From assembly GCA_903813345.2 (NCBI GenBank), contig CAIIXF020000007.1:8497730-8561729 (forward strand): a DNA stretch of 64,000 nucleotides, written 5' to 3'. The position numbers and the translations under genes are program-made. This DNA is from Owenia fusiformis (Eukaryota > Annelida > Polychaeta > Sabellida > Oweniidae). The notes beneath the pieces were generated by a model. The model worked only from the letters and a program-made list of their open reading frames with translations. It was not told where the DNA came from and made no database searches. Each line of letters begins with the position of its first letter. Within the stretch, counting starts at the first letter, position 1. Shown here piece after piece: positions 12,435-23,068 of the stretch.

Positions 12435-14053
12435 GTCAGTTGACTCCCATATTAGCAAAACAATGCAATTATCATTTTTTTCATCAACAAGTCTAATGTT
12501 TCGTCGAGGCGCCATCAAGACTTAATTGCCACTGAATATGCAACACCTCTGTGTTTATGATGAAGTATTTAGATGATGCAACTGTAATGCATATTTATAA
12601 TCTCCCTAGTTGCCATTTATCAATTTCGGACTTCATTTCTTACTTTTTTAATCAACATAGATTAGGCTTAATTAAAAAAAATAAAAGATGTAATATAATA
12701 ATATTTATGAATGATTACCAAATAGATATTTTCTTTCCCTGAAAAATTATCTTTCAAGTCTAACAAGAGAGGTTTACATTCATAATACAATGTTTATTTT
12801 AAAGTTTATAAAATGGCTGGAGAAAGATGATTTATCAAAGTTGTATATATTAACGCTCTAATCAGAGATATAGATGGTGTGAATTGCAAACAGTTTTTAT
12901 GATTTTCTAGTTACATGTATGTGTCCTTTATTAGCCACATTAATGTGTATACTTCAAAAAATCTATAACATCTTATCATTTGGTGAAAGTGTTGAAAATT
13001 ATTTATATCTTATACGAGTATAAATCATACTTTACATAAAATCAGTATTTTCACATGGACATGGTTATTAGGATAAGTCCAGGCCATACCCTATATTAGA
13101 TAAATAAAATGGTTTGATTCAATTTTGTGACAACATAGAAAGTAATTGATGTGAAAATAATGACATTGTAGGCCCTCCTTTAAAGAAGCTATCATGCATT
13201 CACATTTTTAAAAGAAAACATATGACAGCTTATAATTGATTTGGTAGACTCATCTTTTAGTATATACATGTATGTAAGTGCAAACAAAATGGTTGTCCAA
13301 TGTTATAGCATATCTGACTCTACTCCACAAGATGAAAAATTGTTTCATTCAGCAGGACAATCATAGATTTTACAAATGACCACCTATCATTATATCATGA
13401 CATAAAGAGGGTTAAATACTGTATAAATTGCAAGAGACCTATGAAATAATGAAAAATTTAGCCTCTGTATTATAGGCTTAAAATAGAGGCAGATCAAAAG
13501 CAGATAATGCCTATTCTCTCTGTGGGTTTTCATTAGAGAGGTATGAGTTATGAGAAAACATACCCCCCCCGAGTATAGACATATAGTATAGATGAAGCTC
13601 TCTTTTAAAAGGGCAAAATCAATGTATAGGAAAGGGTATTAGTCTTGTTTTAAGACTGTGTCCCCCTCCATGTTCCTCCCCCTCCCAACATAACACAAAG
13701 GTGCAGATGAAGTACAGGTGTGTGGGGGGGTGAAGTTTCACAATCTTGAAGCAAGCGACTAAAAGGGTATCAAAACATGTTTTTCAGCATATTCGATACA
13801 CACATAGCTCATAGTAGTACATCCAGCACCATGTATATTTGCAACATTCAAAATGATTGTGATTTAGTGTTTTGGATAGTAAATCATGTTATAGAAGGAA
13901 ACAGCCAACTAATCAATAGTCATATGAAGAAAGGATGCGAGTGAATCATGAGATGTTCTTTAGGCCCTCAGTAAAAGTTTGACTTAATCTATAATCTTTA
14001 TATTTTATTTAACATAATTCGTTGACCTATCCGATGTATTGATTAATGATATG
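12435..14053. other. AT-rich DNA without recognised gene
   Basis: Nothing coding is seen. GATGAAGCTCTCTTTTAAA near 13591 is another copy of the dispersed repeat end noted at 10328 and 16750. Confidence 0.4.
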
Positions 14054-14228
14054 CAGTAAAACCTGTATATAGTGAACCCCTAAAAAGTGTTCACTGTAGG
14101 TAGGTATTCACTACAGAAGGGGGATTTTATAGAGGAGCCAATGTAAAATGTCTGTTAAAGTGGTGTTCATTAAACACATGTGTTTACTAAATACACTAGA
14201 GAGAGGTGTTCACTAAGACATGGTTTAC
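14054..14228. mobile_element. pogo/Tigger-like MITE
   Basis: It starts CAGTAAAACCTGTATATAGT and ends with ACATGGTTTACT-like sequence next to TA. The inside has inverted GTGTTCACT motifs. It lies directly before a second element of the same kind. Confidence 0.5.
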
Positions 14229-14230
14229 TA

Positions 14231-14407
14231 CAGTGAAACCTGTTTATCCAAGCATCTCTCTAACCCAAACACCACTCAATATGAACACCTTTTCTTGGTC
14301 CCAAATGTGTTATCTCTCTTTGACTGACATATTTGAGAAACTTCAAAATGTAAACAGCTGCTATTCTGAACACTTTATGCCAGTCTCAGATGAGACAGGT
14401 TTTACTA
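14231..14407. mobile_element. pogo/Tigger-like MITE
   Basis: It starts CAGTGAAACCTGTTTATCC after TA and ends GAGACAGGTTTTACTA, which is the inverted start. The short frame crossing it is not a credible gene. Confidence 0.5.
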
Positions 14408-14529
14408 CAAGTATAATCAAAATCTCAACCAATTCAAACTCTTAAAGAGAGAACTCAAAATGTAGATATTGAGGAAAATACTATTGGAGAACATTGTGAG
14501 AGTCAATATACCATTTTTTGAAAAACACA

Positions 14530-14700
14530 CCCCAGTGATCTCCCCAGCATTATAGCAAGTAGGCGGAGCACCCACCTGAGATTTTGAACCTTGCACCTAC
14601 CTGAAAATCTGTTTCCACCCACTTGAAAATGAGAAAAATCATGAAAAATTGGCATATTTTGACCAATTTTAGTCTGAATTGTGAAGAAAAAATTCTTAAG
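14530..14700. repeat. Dispersed repeat, inverted copy of 21600-21795
   Basis: It contains GATCTCCCCAGCATTATAGC, then GCACCCACCTGAGATTTT and CACCCACTTGAAAATGAGAA. The same string of motifs reads in reverse complement at 21600-21795. The ends resemble a hAT-like or other DNA-transposon fragment; the family is unsure. Confidence 0.7.
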
Positions 14701-17239
14701 AGAACACTCTACTCCATTGCAAATATGGTTTGGTACATCTGCTTCTGCTAGAGTGCATCTAGAATGAATATCCAGAATAAATAGAAGAAATATGGTTGAT
14801 GACTAGGGAGTTGTATTAATCAGATCCTGAATGATGCATGAGACACCAGACTGGTTGCATGCAAATCCTGAATGAGGCATTAGACACCAGACTAGCTTGC
14901 ATGCAGATCCAAGTCATAGACTGGCATTTACAGTCTAAGTATATTTTAATGACTATTGTATGATCTAAGGCTCAGTTATACCCTTTTTATTATTATTTTA
15001 GAAAGTGTGAGCTATTGTTCAACTTTAAAAGAGGTCTTAATCACTAATTAGTAGAGCCTTTACATTAGGTAGCTGAATAAATGCTATTCCCCCCCTCTCT
15101 TCCTTCAAACCAAATTCTTGCCAACTTGTTCCAAAGCTTATCAGAATCTATTTTCCTTAATTTCTGACTTCTAGAAACAAAATTGACCCAGGTTTCAGTT
15201 TGTTGACCTAGGCTACATGCTATGAGGAAGTATGACATTAAGGAAAGCCTATCCAGCAAAATGTGTTTTTATAGTTTTCGTTCAAAAACAGTTCAATGAC
15301 ATGTAGAATTCAATCAATCAAAATACCTTAATGTGGTCACATGTGTTGATTTTAATTAACTTTCACTTGCCAATATCTTCCTTTGATATTTTCATATATG
15401 AAACTTTGTAAATATTTAAAAAGTGTTAATCTTGTAAGCAGGGGGTTGCACTATAATGCACTTGTGGGTAATATTAAGCAATCAATTAAGCAACGTAATT
15501 ATGTCAATACCAGAAGTGATGATTTAGTTTCCAACTTTTTGCGGACAGTGTTCAGCATTCTGAGTTCAGCGTCTGTAACAATTAGCAATAACTTACAAGT
15601 CAGTGACATTTTGTCATGTTAATGCCTTGTATAGCCTTATTATACATTCTAGATAAAAAGTGACAATTCTTTCATAACATCCGTGCAAGCAGATGGGCAG
15701 TTATTAACAATTAGCGATGCCATGTTAATCACATTGCATTTACTACTGATTTGGACATCCTATTGACTAATAAGAAACAGTTGTAATATTTATACATATA
15801 CGTATAAGGGCAATATTATTATTGTGATATTATATTAGTTAACATACTCATCATGCTTTTTTCTTATAATACAATAGATAGAAGGTGCCATGGTAGATCA
15901 CTAGATCACCTTTACATAAAGGTTTATACAGATTTCATCAGAATAATTTCGAGTATTCTGGAAAAATATACAAGTTATAGAGAAAAAAGTACAATTGTTC
16001 ATCTTGTGAACCAATTAACCTCTTTAATACATGTAGTTGATTTCATACCTCTAAAAGAGAGTTTCATCTAGAGTATATTAACTATTACCAATAGCCTCTA
16101 GGCACAGGGTAGTAAAGCATATAACTACTGTAAAACACATTGGATTCACAGAAGAAATTTTCATAGATTTTACGTTTGTTTCTTTTGGCATACTCATGTT
16201 TCCACAATTACGAGTACCTCAATTCTTACCAGGAATACAATTTTAAATCCGCAGCATCCAGAGCTACACTCATGCGAATGTAAGTAGATTCAAAATGTCT
16301 GATTTTAATATGTTTTCTAGTAGTAGTCCATAAAGAGATATGACAGATAGATGAAGGATGTGGTGATTAATAGGATACGTCACAAAACATTCAATGTTAA
16401 AATCATGGATCAAGGATTACCAAATAGAAATCAATATTTAAGGGTGACTTTGAGATGAGAAGATGATACCCTGTTATTCAGACACTAGAAGTAAATCCTA
16501 CCCTCTGACAAAGAAATGCAATTTTTGTGCTGGATTGTGTAGTCTCCAAATTTTTTGTGGATGCAGTCTGTACCTGTAGCAAATGACAGGTGGTGACATT
16601 TTGCATGTTAATGCCTTGTTTAGTTTTAATGGTGATAAGATCTTAATAATCTCATTGGTAGCTGCCACAGTATTTCACAGGAGTTTGAATATGAAATAAA
16701 CTCCAAGTACATCTTGTAAGTGCAAGGACTATCTCATTATCTCAGAGTGTAGTTGAAGCTGTCTTTTAAAGATTAAAATTACATTATTGAAAAGGGTAGT
16801 TTGATTACAATTGCTTGGGATCCATCATTTCAGCTTGAGGCAAAGAAACGATTGGCGATAATGTAAAATCAGCTGAAGCCTGTTTACAAAATACATTCTC
16901 CATAAACTCAAAAAGATAGAATAACAAAGTGAGAAGAGAAGTTCTAGCTAGAATAGCAGGTGGGAAGGTAACTAATGATCATTATGTAGCAGCAGCTTAA
17001 AGGGCATCCGAGGCTATGTTCAAATATTTCACATTTATTTGACCTTCATGGTATATTGAGAGGTTGCAGCTTACGAAGCATTTATGGAAGTCAATGTGAC
17101 CCATACTGCCTCGATTTAAACTATGTACATGTTGATATATGGGCAGTCTTTATCTGGTTTAGGATCTTCTTTGTCATTTGTATTTAATCTGTCTTCAAGT
17201 AGGTTGCATTGTACCACCTACAGTGTAATGAAATGTTTC
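14701..17239. other. No gene seen; holds two copies of a dispersed repeat
   Basis: Segments near 15535-15640 and 16535-16625 share TCTGTAACA or similar, then TGACATTTTG and CATGTTAATGCCTTGT with the segments near 7500 and 37540. AAAAGAGAGTTTCATC near 16053 and GAAGCTGTCTTTTAAA near 16755 form an inverted pair. No protein-coding content was recognised. Confidence 0.5.
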
Positions 17240-17530
17240 CTTTAGTATTGCTTTTTGTGAAATAATGTTTAGCATTGCCATTTATGGCAGGAGTATTGCT
17301 TTTTGTGATATTATATTAAGTTAAGTATTGCCTTTTATGACATCATTTATTTAAGTTATTTAAGTTGAATTTTACCTTTGCGTCATCATGTATCTAGTAT
17401 TGTCCTTTTGTATTTTTGTGACATTACGTTCACTTTGACATCTTGTTTAAGATTATTACTTTTTGTTATCACATAAATCTTGGAATTGTTTTATGTGACA
17501 TTATGTTAATTGCTATATATTGCCTTTTTA
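17240..17530. repeat. Degenerate tandem repeat around TATTGCCTTTTGTGACATTA
   Basis: About six diverged copies of a unit holding AGTATTGCTTTTTGTGA and a following ATTATGTT occur at irregular spacing of roughly 50 bases. Confidence 0.6.
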
Positions 17531-18119
17531 TACTGGCCAGTAGAGTAGTTGATATTATATTATACCATGTCTAGACTAGTCTAGTCCCATTGTACATTTT
17601 ATAACTCTTCTACAAGGAACAATATTTACCAATTTACAGATTCATACAATTACTCCGTTTACCATGGTAACTAAAAGCATCAATTAATATTGTTATAAAA
17701 CAATGTTCTTTCATGGTTCTACAGCCTTTCTCTGGAAGAGGACAGAATGATGAATAAAGGGTGCATATATTTTTTTGAAGTATCCAAGGGTAATACAAGT
17801 ATCTGAAGTACTCCAGGGCACTCTACTTTTGGAACTCACATATAAAATAATAATAGGTTTATCGGTTAAGTGTGAAACTTGTTGCGTCCCAGTTTTTATT
17901 CCAGTCTTATTTGAGGGTATATTATTAATATATTGACATGACAAATGCCCTGTTCATATTGAAAGGCAAAAATGGGGGAAATTTCAATACTACCCCCTCC
18001 TCACCCTGCATTTTGAGGCTACTATTTGCCATTGTTCTATTATGAAAATCTCTACTCTCCGTCACTCTTGCTTTATAAGAATATTAGAATGGAGTAAGTT
18101 AAGTTACCTGTGTTCAGTT

Positions 18120-18330
18120 ACCTGTGTTCTTTTGTGTGCACAGATACGCAGACATACAAGTACACACCACAGCCTTTTATACGAGTCGTGAACCACTCAG
18201 TCAAACACCCAGAATTACATAACGCACAAACAAACTTGTCTGAACCGGGAATCGAACCCGGGGCCAAGCGATAGTGGTATACCTTGACTCTGCCACTGAG
18301 CCATAGCGGGTGGACTAAAGACCATACATA
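18120..18330 (-). repeat. tRNA-derived SINE
   Basis: On the minus strand an internal pol III promoter is clear: box A TGGCTCAGTGG (complement of 18293-18303) and box B GGTTCGATTCC (complement of 18248-18258), followed by a non-tRNA body. A clean acceptor stem is not seen, so this is read as a SINE rather than a working tRNA gene. The 100-codon minus frame over it is spurious. Confidence 0.65.
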
Positions 18331-18378
18331 AACGGGATATACCAAGAGATAATACTCACCTTCATTGGTGGTTAACAA

Positions 18379-18421
18379 AATATAATACAATACAATACAA
18401 TATAATACAATACAATACAAT
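18379..18421. repeat. (ATACA)n microsatellite
   Basis: Pentanucleotide repeats of ATACA with a few TATAA variants lie next to the tRNA-derived SINE. Confidence 0.9.
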
Positions 18422-20325
18422 AGATAGTTCAGTAGTGATCCTTATCAACTTTAAGCACACTTATTTCCTTATTTTGTGGTACTACAGTAAATCCTGTATA
18501 TGTATAAACACTTTGCTGAAGTTATGCCACCTCAATATATAACCACTTTCCTTTTAATTTGCTGAAATCCCATTGGTTTTAATGTTATGGCCTCTTCCAA
18601 CATGAATATCTGTCAAAATAAACACTTTTCACTCAACTTTTAGAGTAACGGTAGCATTCACTTCAGACAGTGTTTATGTATTTTGAAGCTGTTGAAAGTC
18701 ATCATGTCCTTTAAACCATTAAGCAAATATAACCCCATATCTTCACTTATTGACATCCTGAAGAACATTCATTTGTACTATACGAGTATAGTACATGTGA
18801 TAACTATGTGTGTAAACACTGTCGTTCGAGAAACATCTAGAAATACAAAAAATATATTACAACAGTTGGACTAATTAACAGATTCGATACAGTAAGTAGT
18901 GTATCCTGTACTTTAATGTTGACATGTAACAGTTTTACTATTGACAACATTTTTGTGTCATAAGCGTAATATATCTGCTAATGCAAGTATTAGTAGGAAA
19001 TGTCATAAAATGTTATTGCGATGGTATTATGTATTGTATCTAAGCTACTGTGGTTCATAGATCCCTTAGAATTATATATATATCCCGTAGATCCCGTAGT
19101 TCGTAGAATAAGGACATATTATTTGAAATTATTTTTCAGGTCTCTAGTATTAGTACTTTCTGACCAGTCACAATATGAGAAGTTTCACATATGGGGTTAT
19201 AGCTAAAACATATCCGCAACCGCATCTCATTTATTTGAACTATGCTTAGAACTGGAGTATCTGGCGAATGTGTTATGGATTTTAGGTACATTCAGCTAAA
19301 AGGTTGTGTGGAACTTCTCTAATGTCATGTCCTTTCTGAAATGCTAATTCTTGAAAATGGTATGCTTTGAGCCCGTGGCCTAAAGAGAATTTTGGTCCAT
19401 GTTGAAAGAGAAGTATGCTTGAAATATTTTTTTTTGATAATGGAATAGGTGGAGGGAGGGTTTTTCACAGGGTGGAGAAAACAATTTTGGGAGCTGGGCT
19501 TCAGAGTTAATGTCCTGATTTTGGAAAATAACATAATAACTATCCGTAATTAATGCCATTTTGACCAGCTGCTCTCTGCTGCAATTTTTAAAGGTCTTGA
19601 TGGAAGAAAATAAATAATAGACACTAATAATAATGATTTATAGAAATTTCAAAAAGGAAACTAATTAAACAGGATCAAGTGTTTTATGGTATACTAAATC
19701 ATCTCAAAGGTGATTGCTCCCCTCCCTATAATACAACCTCCAATAAAAACATTTCTTTGATATAATACAAAACCTTATCTCGATATGGAGACCGGAGTCC
19801 GTAATCATGGAAGAATGGTGGTGAAAAGTTATTGAATTATTGTTTCCTTAACATAATGTCTAAACACCCCTACCCCTAAATGTATTTAGCATTGTGTAAG
19901 AAAAGACTTTGAAATGCAGATTCTTAGCTTTTAAAAAGGTGACAAAGGTAATTTACAAGCTATTGTAAACATGAGCAAGCGTATACGAATTCTACAAGAA
20001 AGATTCGTGATTATGTTGAGTGCATAAAATAAAAGCTTAGTCATTTTTCGTTTCTTAAAATTAATCATCAGTATATACAAGACATTGTTTGCATGTTATG
20101 ATTTCATGTGCTATGTGACCTTCAGAATACTATGATTGACACAGTATTGATATTTAGATTTTTTATGGTAGTTTAAGATTAAATAGAGTATGTGTAATAG
20201 TACTGGGCCTATATAACAGTAAATGATATCAGAAGCCCAGTGCCGTTCATCTGCAATGCCTGCCAGATTTGAAAAACTCTAACACAACACTACCCCAAAG
20301 TCCTAGACTAATGATCAGTTACTCC
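18422..20325. other. AT-rich DNA without recognised gene
   Basis: A CAGTAAATCCTGTATATG motif near 18485 resembles the end of the pogo-like MITEs nearby, but a convincing partner end was not found. No coding sequence is seen. Confidence 0.4.
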
Positions 20326-20516
20326 ATTTACAATATCTGATACTTTATTCATAATTATATCAAATATTTCATTTACAACACCAGATACTCTATTTATAAT
20401 ATCAGATATATCATTTACAATATCAGATATTCTGTTTATAATATCAGATATTCTGTTTACAATATCAGATATTCTGTTTACAATATCAGATAATCTAATT
20501 ACAATATCAGATAATT
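20326..20516. repeat. 21-bp tandem array (TTTACAATATCAGATATTCTG), left part
   Basis: About nine copies of a unit of about 21 bases containing AATATCAGATATTCTGTTTA occur. The array is interrupted by an inserted element and continues at 20703. Confidence 0.85.
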
Positions 20517-20702
20517 CACTGGCGGATTAGGGGGGGGGGGGGCCAGGGGCCAAATTTTGAAGAAAATGGGCCTCAAAATTTCAAAATTTGGGCCCACTTT
20601 TGGATTTTAGGGGCCCAAAATTTTTTTTCGCGCAAGCGTGGACGTTTTTTCTCTGACCTGAAATTTGGGCCCCCCCCTTGTTGGTTCCTGGATCCGCCCC
20701 TG
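20517..20702. mobile_element. Small inverted-repeat element in the 21-bp array
   Basis: It starts CACTGGCGGATTAGGGGG and ends GGATCCGCCCCTG, which are inverted copies. The flanks are TAATT on both sides (20512-20516 and 20703-20707), and the array resumes after it. The interior is rich in GGGCCC and has AAAATTTTGGGCC-type palindromes. No coding capacity is present. It is probably a DNA-transposon MITE; the superfamily is uncertain. Confidence 0.65.
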
Positions 20703-20760
20703 TAATTCATTTATAATATCAGGTACTCCCTTTATAGTATTAGGTACTTAGTACATAGTG
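20703..20760. repeat. 21-bp tandem array, right part
   Basis: Two to three decayed units (ATTTATAATATCAGGTACTC) continue the array after the inserted element. Confidence 0.7.
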
Positions 20761-21109
20761 CTGAATTTGGGTAATTTTCATGTTTTTATATAAAATTATG
20801 TTTTTTTATAATAAAAATGGGATACTTTGTATGTAAATAGAGCAATGACACACCCTTCTCAGTACTCACAAGGCTTATTAATTTATACATGTACAGTCAA
20901 GTGAAATGATATGTTATCAAACCTTATGAACTTTAAGATATCAGATCAATTTAGTGCAATATTAACAAATAAATTGAAGAGTGTCTCTTGGGTACTTCAT
21001 GCTTTAAATGTAACTAGTATGAAGGTTGAATTAACGCTCATTAGGAGTTTGATATTTGGAGGGACAACTTGTTACTGCTTTTTTCAATTGGGATACTTTA
21101 GTGAGAGCA

Positions 21110-21195
21110 CTACGCTGTTCTGTGATAGTACTAGGCTGTGTTGTGATAGTGCTAGGCTGTGTTGTGATATTGCTATAGTCTGTTGTGATAATTGA
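21110..21195. repeat. Short tandem repeat (GTGATAGTGCTAGGCTGTGTT)
   Basis: Three to four copies of a 21-base unit occur. The frame across it has cysteine-rich repeats only because the unit is a multiple of three. Confidence 0.75.
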
Positions 21196-21599
21196 TAAAC
21201 CAGGTCAGTAATATATTTCTTTTTTTTTATTGACAGTTGAATCAAAACATAACATACATGTACAGACTAGTAAGTCTCGACTCAGACAAAGTAGTGTTTA
21301 TCACTCTATGGTTAGATAATGGATCAACTGATTTTCAATCGTACACCCTTAACAAAAGATTCTATTCGTATCTCTAAAGGCGGTGAGGAGGTTATGTCAG
21401 TAGCATATGGAACTGCTAGTAATTATAAAACAGAAACATGTGATGAGTATCAGAATGAGAACAATTAGTTTAGCTATGTAAGAGCTATGATATTACAGTG
21501 AGTCAAGGGGCTTAGTTGAAGTGTGGACTTCCTGATCAATGGACATTACATTCACAAGGAATGTATAGCTATACTATATCATACTATTAAGTGTTCTTA

Positions 21600-21795
21600 A
21601 CAGAATTTTTCTCAAGTGGATGTAAGATTCTCATTTTCACAATTTAGACCGAAATTAGGCACAATTTGCTTATTTGTCACGATTTTTCTCATTTTCAAGT
21701 GGGTGCAAATGGGTTTTCAGGTGGGTGCAAGCCTGTTTTTATTAAAATCTCAGATGGGTGCTGCGCCCACTTGCTTTAATGCTGGGGAGATCACT
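21600..21795. repeat. Dispersed repeat, inverted copy of 14530-14700
   Basis: The motifs TTCTCATTTTCAAGTGGGTG, CAGGTGGGTGCAAG and AATGCTGGGGAGATCAC are the reverse complement of the sequence near 14530, in matching order. Confidence 0.7.
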
Positions 21796-21844
21796 GCTAT
21801 TTCTAATATAATACTTCTCATACATTGCTTAAAAGATCCTTCTA

Positions 21845-22238
21845 CAATAAAACCTGTCTAAAGTGAACAGGAATGCAACAAGTAAAAAATGATTTTATTA
21901 ACAGTTGTTCCTGATGAAATTGAATTATCATAGGAAATCTTAGAGTATATTGCAAGATTCCATGCATCTTATTGTTTTGAAATTACCAAGGGAGATCAAG
22001 AAATATGGGACTGAAAAATGTTCACTTCTCAAGGGGCATGTAAGAGTAAAATGCCCTTTAGGGAGCATTTGTTAATATGTTTACATTAGCAATAAAATAA
22101 CACATTCATTGAAGCAGTTACTATTTTTTCTAAGTCTGACCACTTTCAAGCAACGGTTGACCGTTCATGAGCGATAATACCTCGATAAAATCATGCACTG
22201 CACGTTTAATCCATCGTTCATGTTGCCAGGTTTTACTG
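21845..22238. mobile_element. Candidate pogo/Tigger-like element, about 394 bp
   Basis: It starts CAATAAAACCTGTCTAAAG after TA and ends CCAGGTTTTACTG before TA. The ends are inverted copies of each other and match the MITEs near 12130 and 14231. No transposase frame is seen. Confidence 0.5.
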
Positions 22239-22880
22239 TATGATCATGTATCATCTCCATATGGCCTGAATATCATGTATTGTTATCAGAACAGTCAATA
22301 CACTACTTGATTTGATTGAGCACTTCAACACCAACAATGATAAGTAACATTTGGCAATATAACAGGTGAACTGGAATTCAAAGTCTGAACTGATTTTTTC
22401 AAGTATACATATTAATTTACTTCCATGAAAAATCTAAGTATTTATATAAAGATTGATGAAAACTGAAGACTACAATATTAAATAGAGTTGATTGAGATTC
22501 TGACAATTATTCTTATGCTGCTGTAGTTCATTAGATTATATAAAATGTAAAGAAACAATTTTGAAGATGAATGTGTAAAAGTGTAAATCAGGCATTTGCC
22601 TTGCAGTAAACTTTTTGTTTTTCAAAACGATGGGGTGATAAGATTTTTCATATTGTAAAATTACAAGGATATCATATCATTGACCTAGAACATATCAGAG
22701 AGAAATTATTGAGAAGGCAGTTGGTCCATTACATCAAAAATTAAAGAAAAATTCATAAAATTGCTTGGAATAACCAGGCAAACATGCTGCTAAACAGACA
22801 TCAAATTTGTAATGGCCTAATGGTAATTATCAAAAATAATCATTTAATTCAACCAACCAGTGCTCTCTATTTGTTTTCAG

Positions 22881-22986
22881 ATATACCATTGATATTAGTA
22901 AAGACAGAACCTGTAGGGGAGAACGCATCTGTAGAATACAGTACTATCCATAATGACCTGTTGATCGGAATACAAGGCTAGAAAAT
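22881..22986 (+). other. 5' UTR part of the first coding exon
   Basis: A strong acceptor (TATTTGTTTTCAG, ending 22880) precedes this leader, so at least one exon lies upstream. A tiny upstream frame, ATG at 22953 to TGA at 22962-22964, sits in the leader. A stop in frame with the main ATG (TGA at 22954-22956) supports the chosen start. Confidence 0.65.
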
Positions 22987-23068
22987 ATGGACTCTAGTCC
23001 TGGTGAAGGATTGCGAGATTACGGCTCGTTTTCATATAATCGCTATGACGACAAAGAGGCGGAGGAAG
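22987..23068 (+). CDS. Transporter exon 1 (start codon)
   Basis: It encodes residues 1-27, [15 protein letters not shown]..., ending in the first base of a split codon before GTAAGATT. The ATG has A at -3 and G at +4, and an in-frame stop lies 33 bases upstream. The N-terminus is short and acidic, as in other NCBT proteins. Confidence 0.85.

Noticed and set aside
18237-18312. Functional tRNA gene on the minus strand
   Set aside because: Box A and box B are good, but a paired acceptor stem was not seen and a SINE-like body follows.
18118-18420. 100-codon minus-strand frame
   Set aside because: It lies over a tRNA-derived SINE and a microsatellite.
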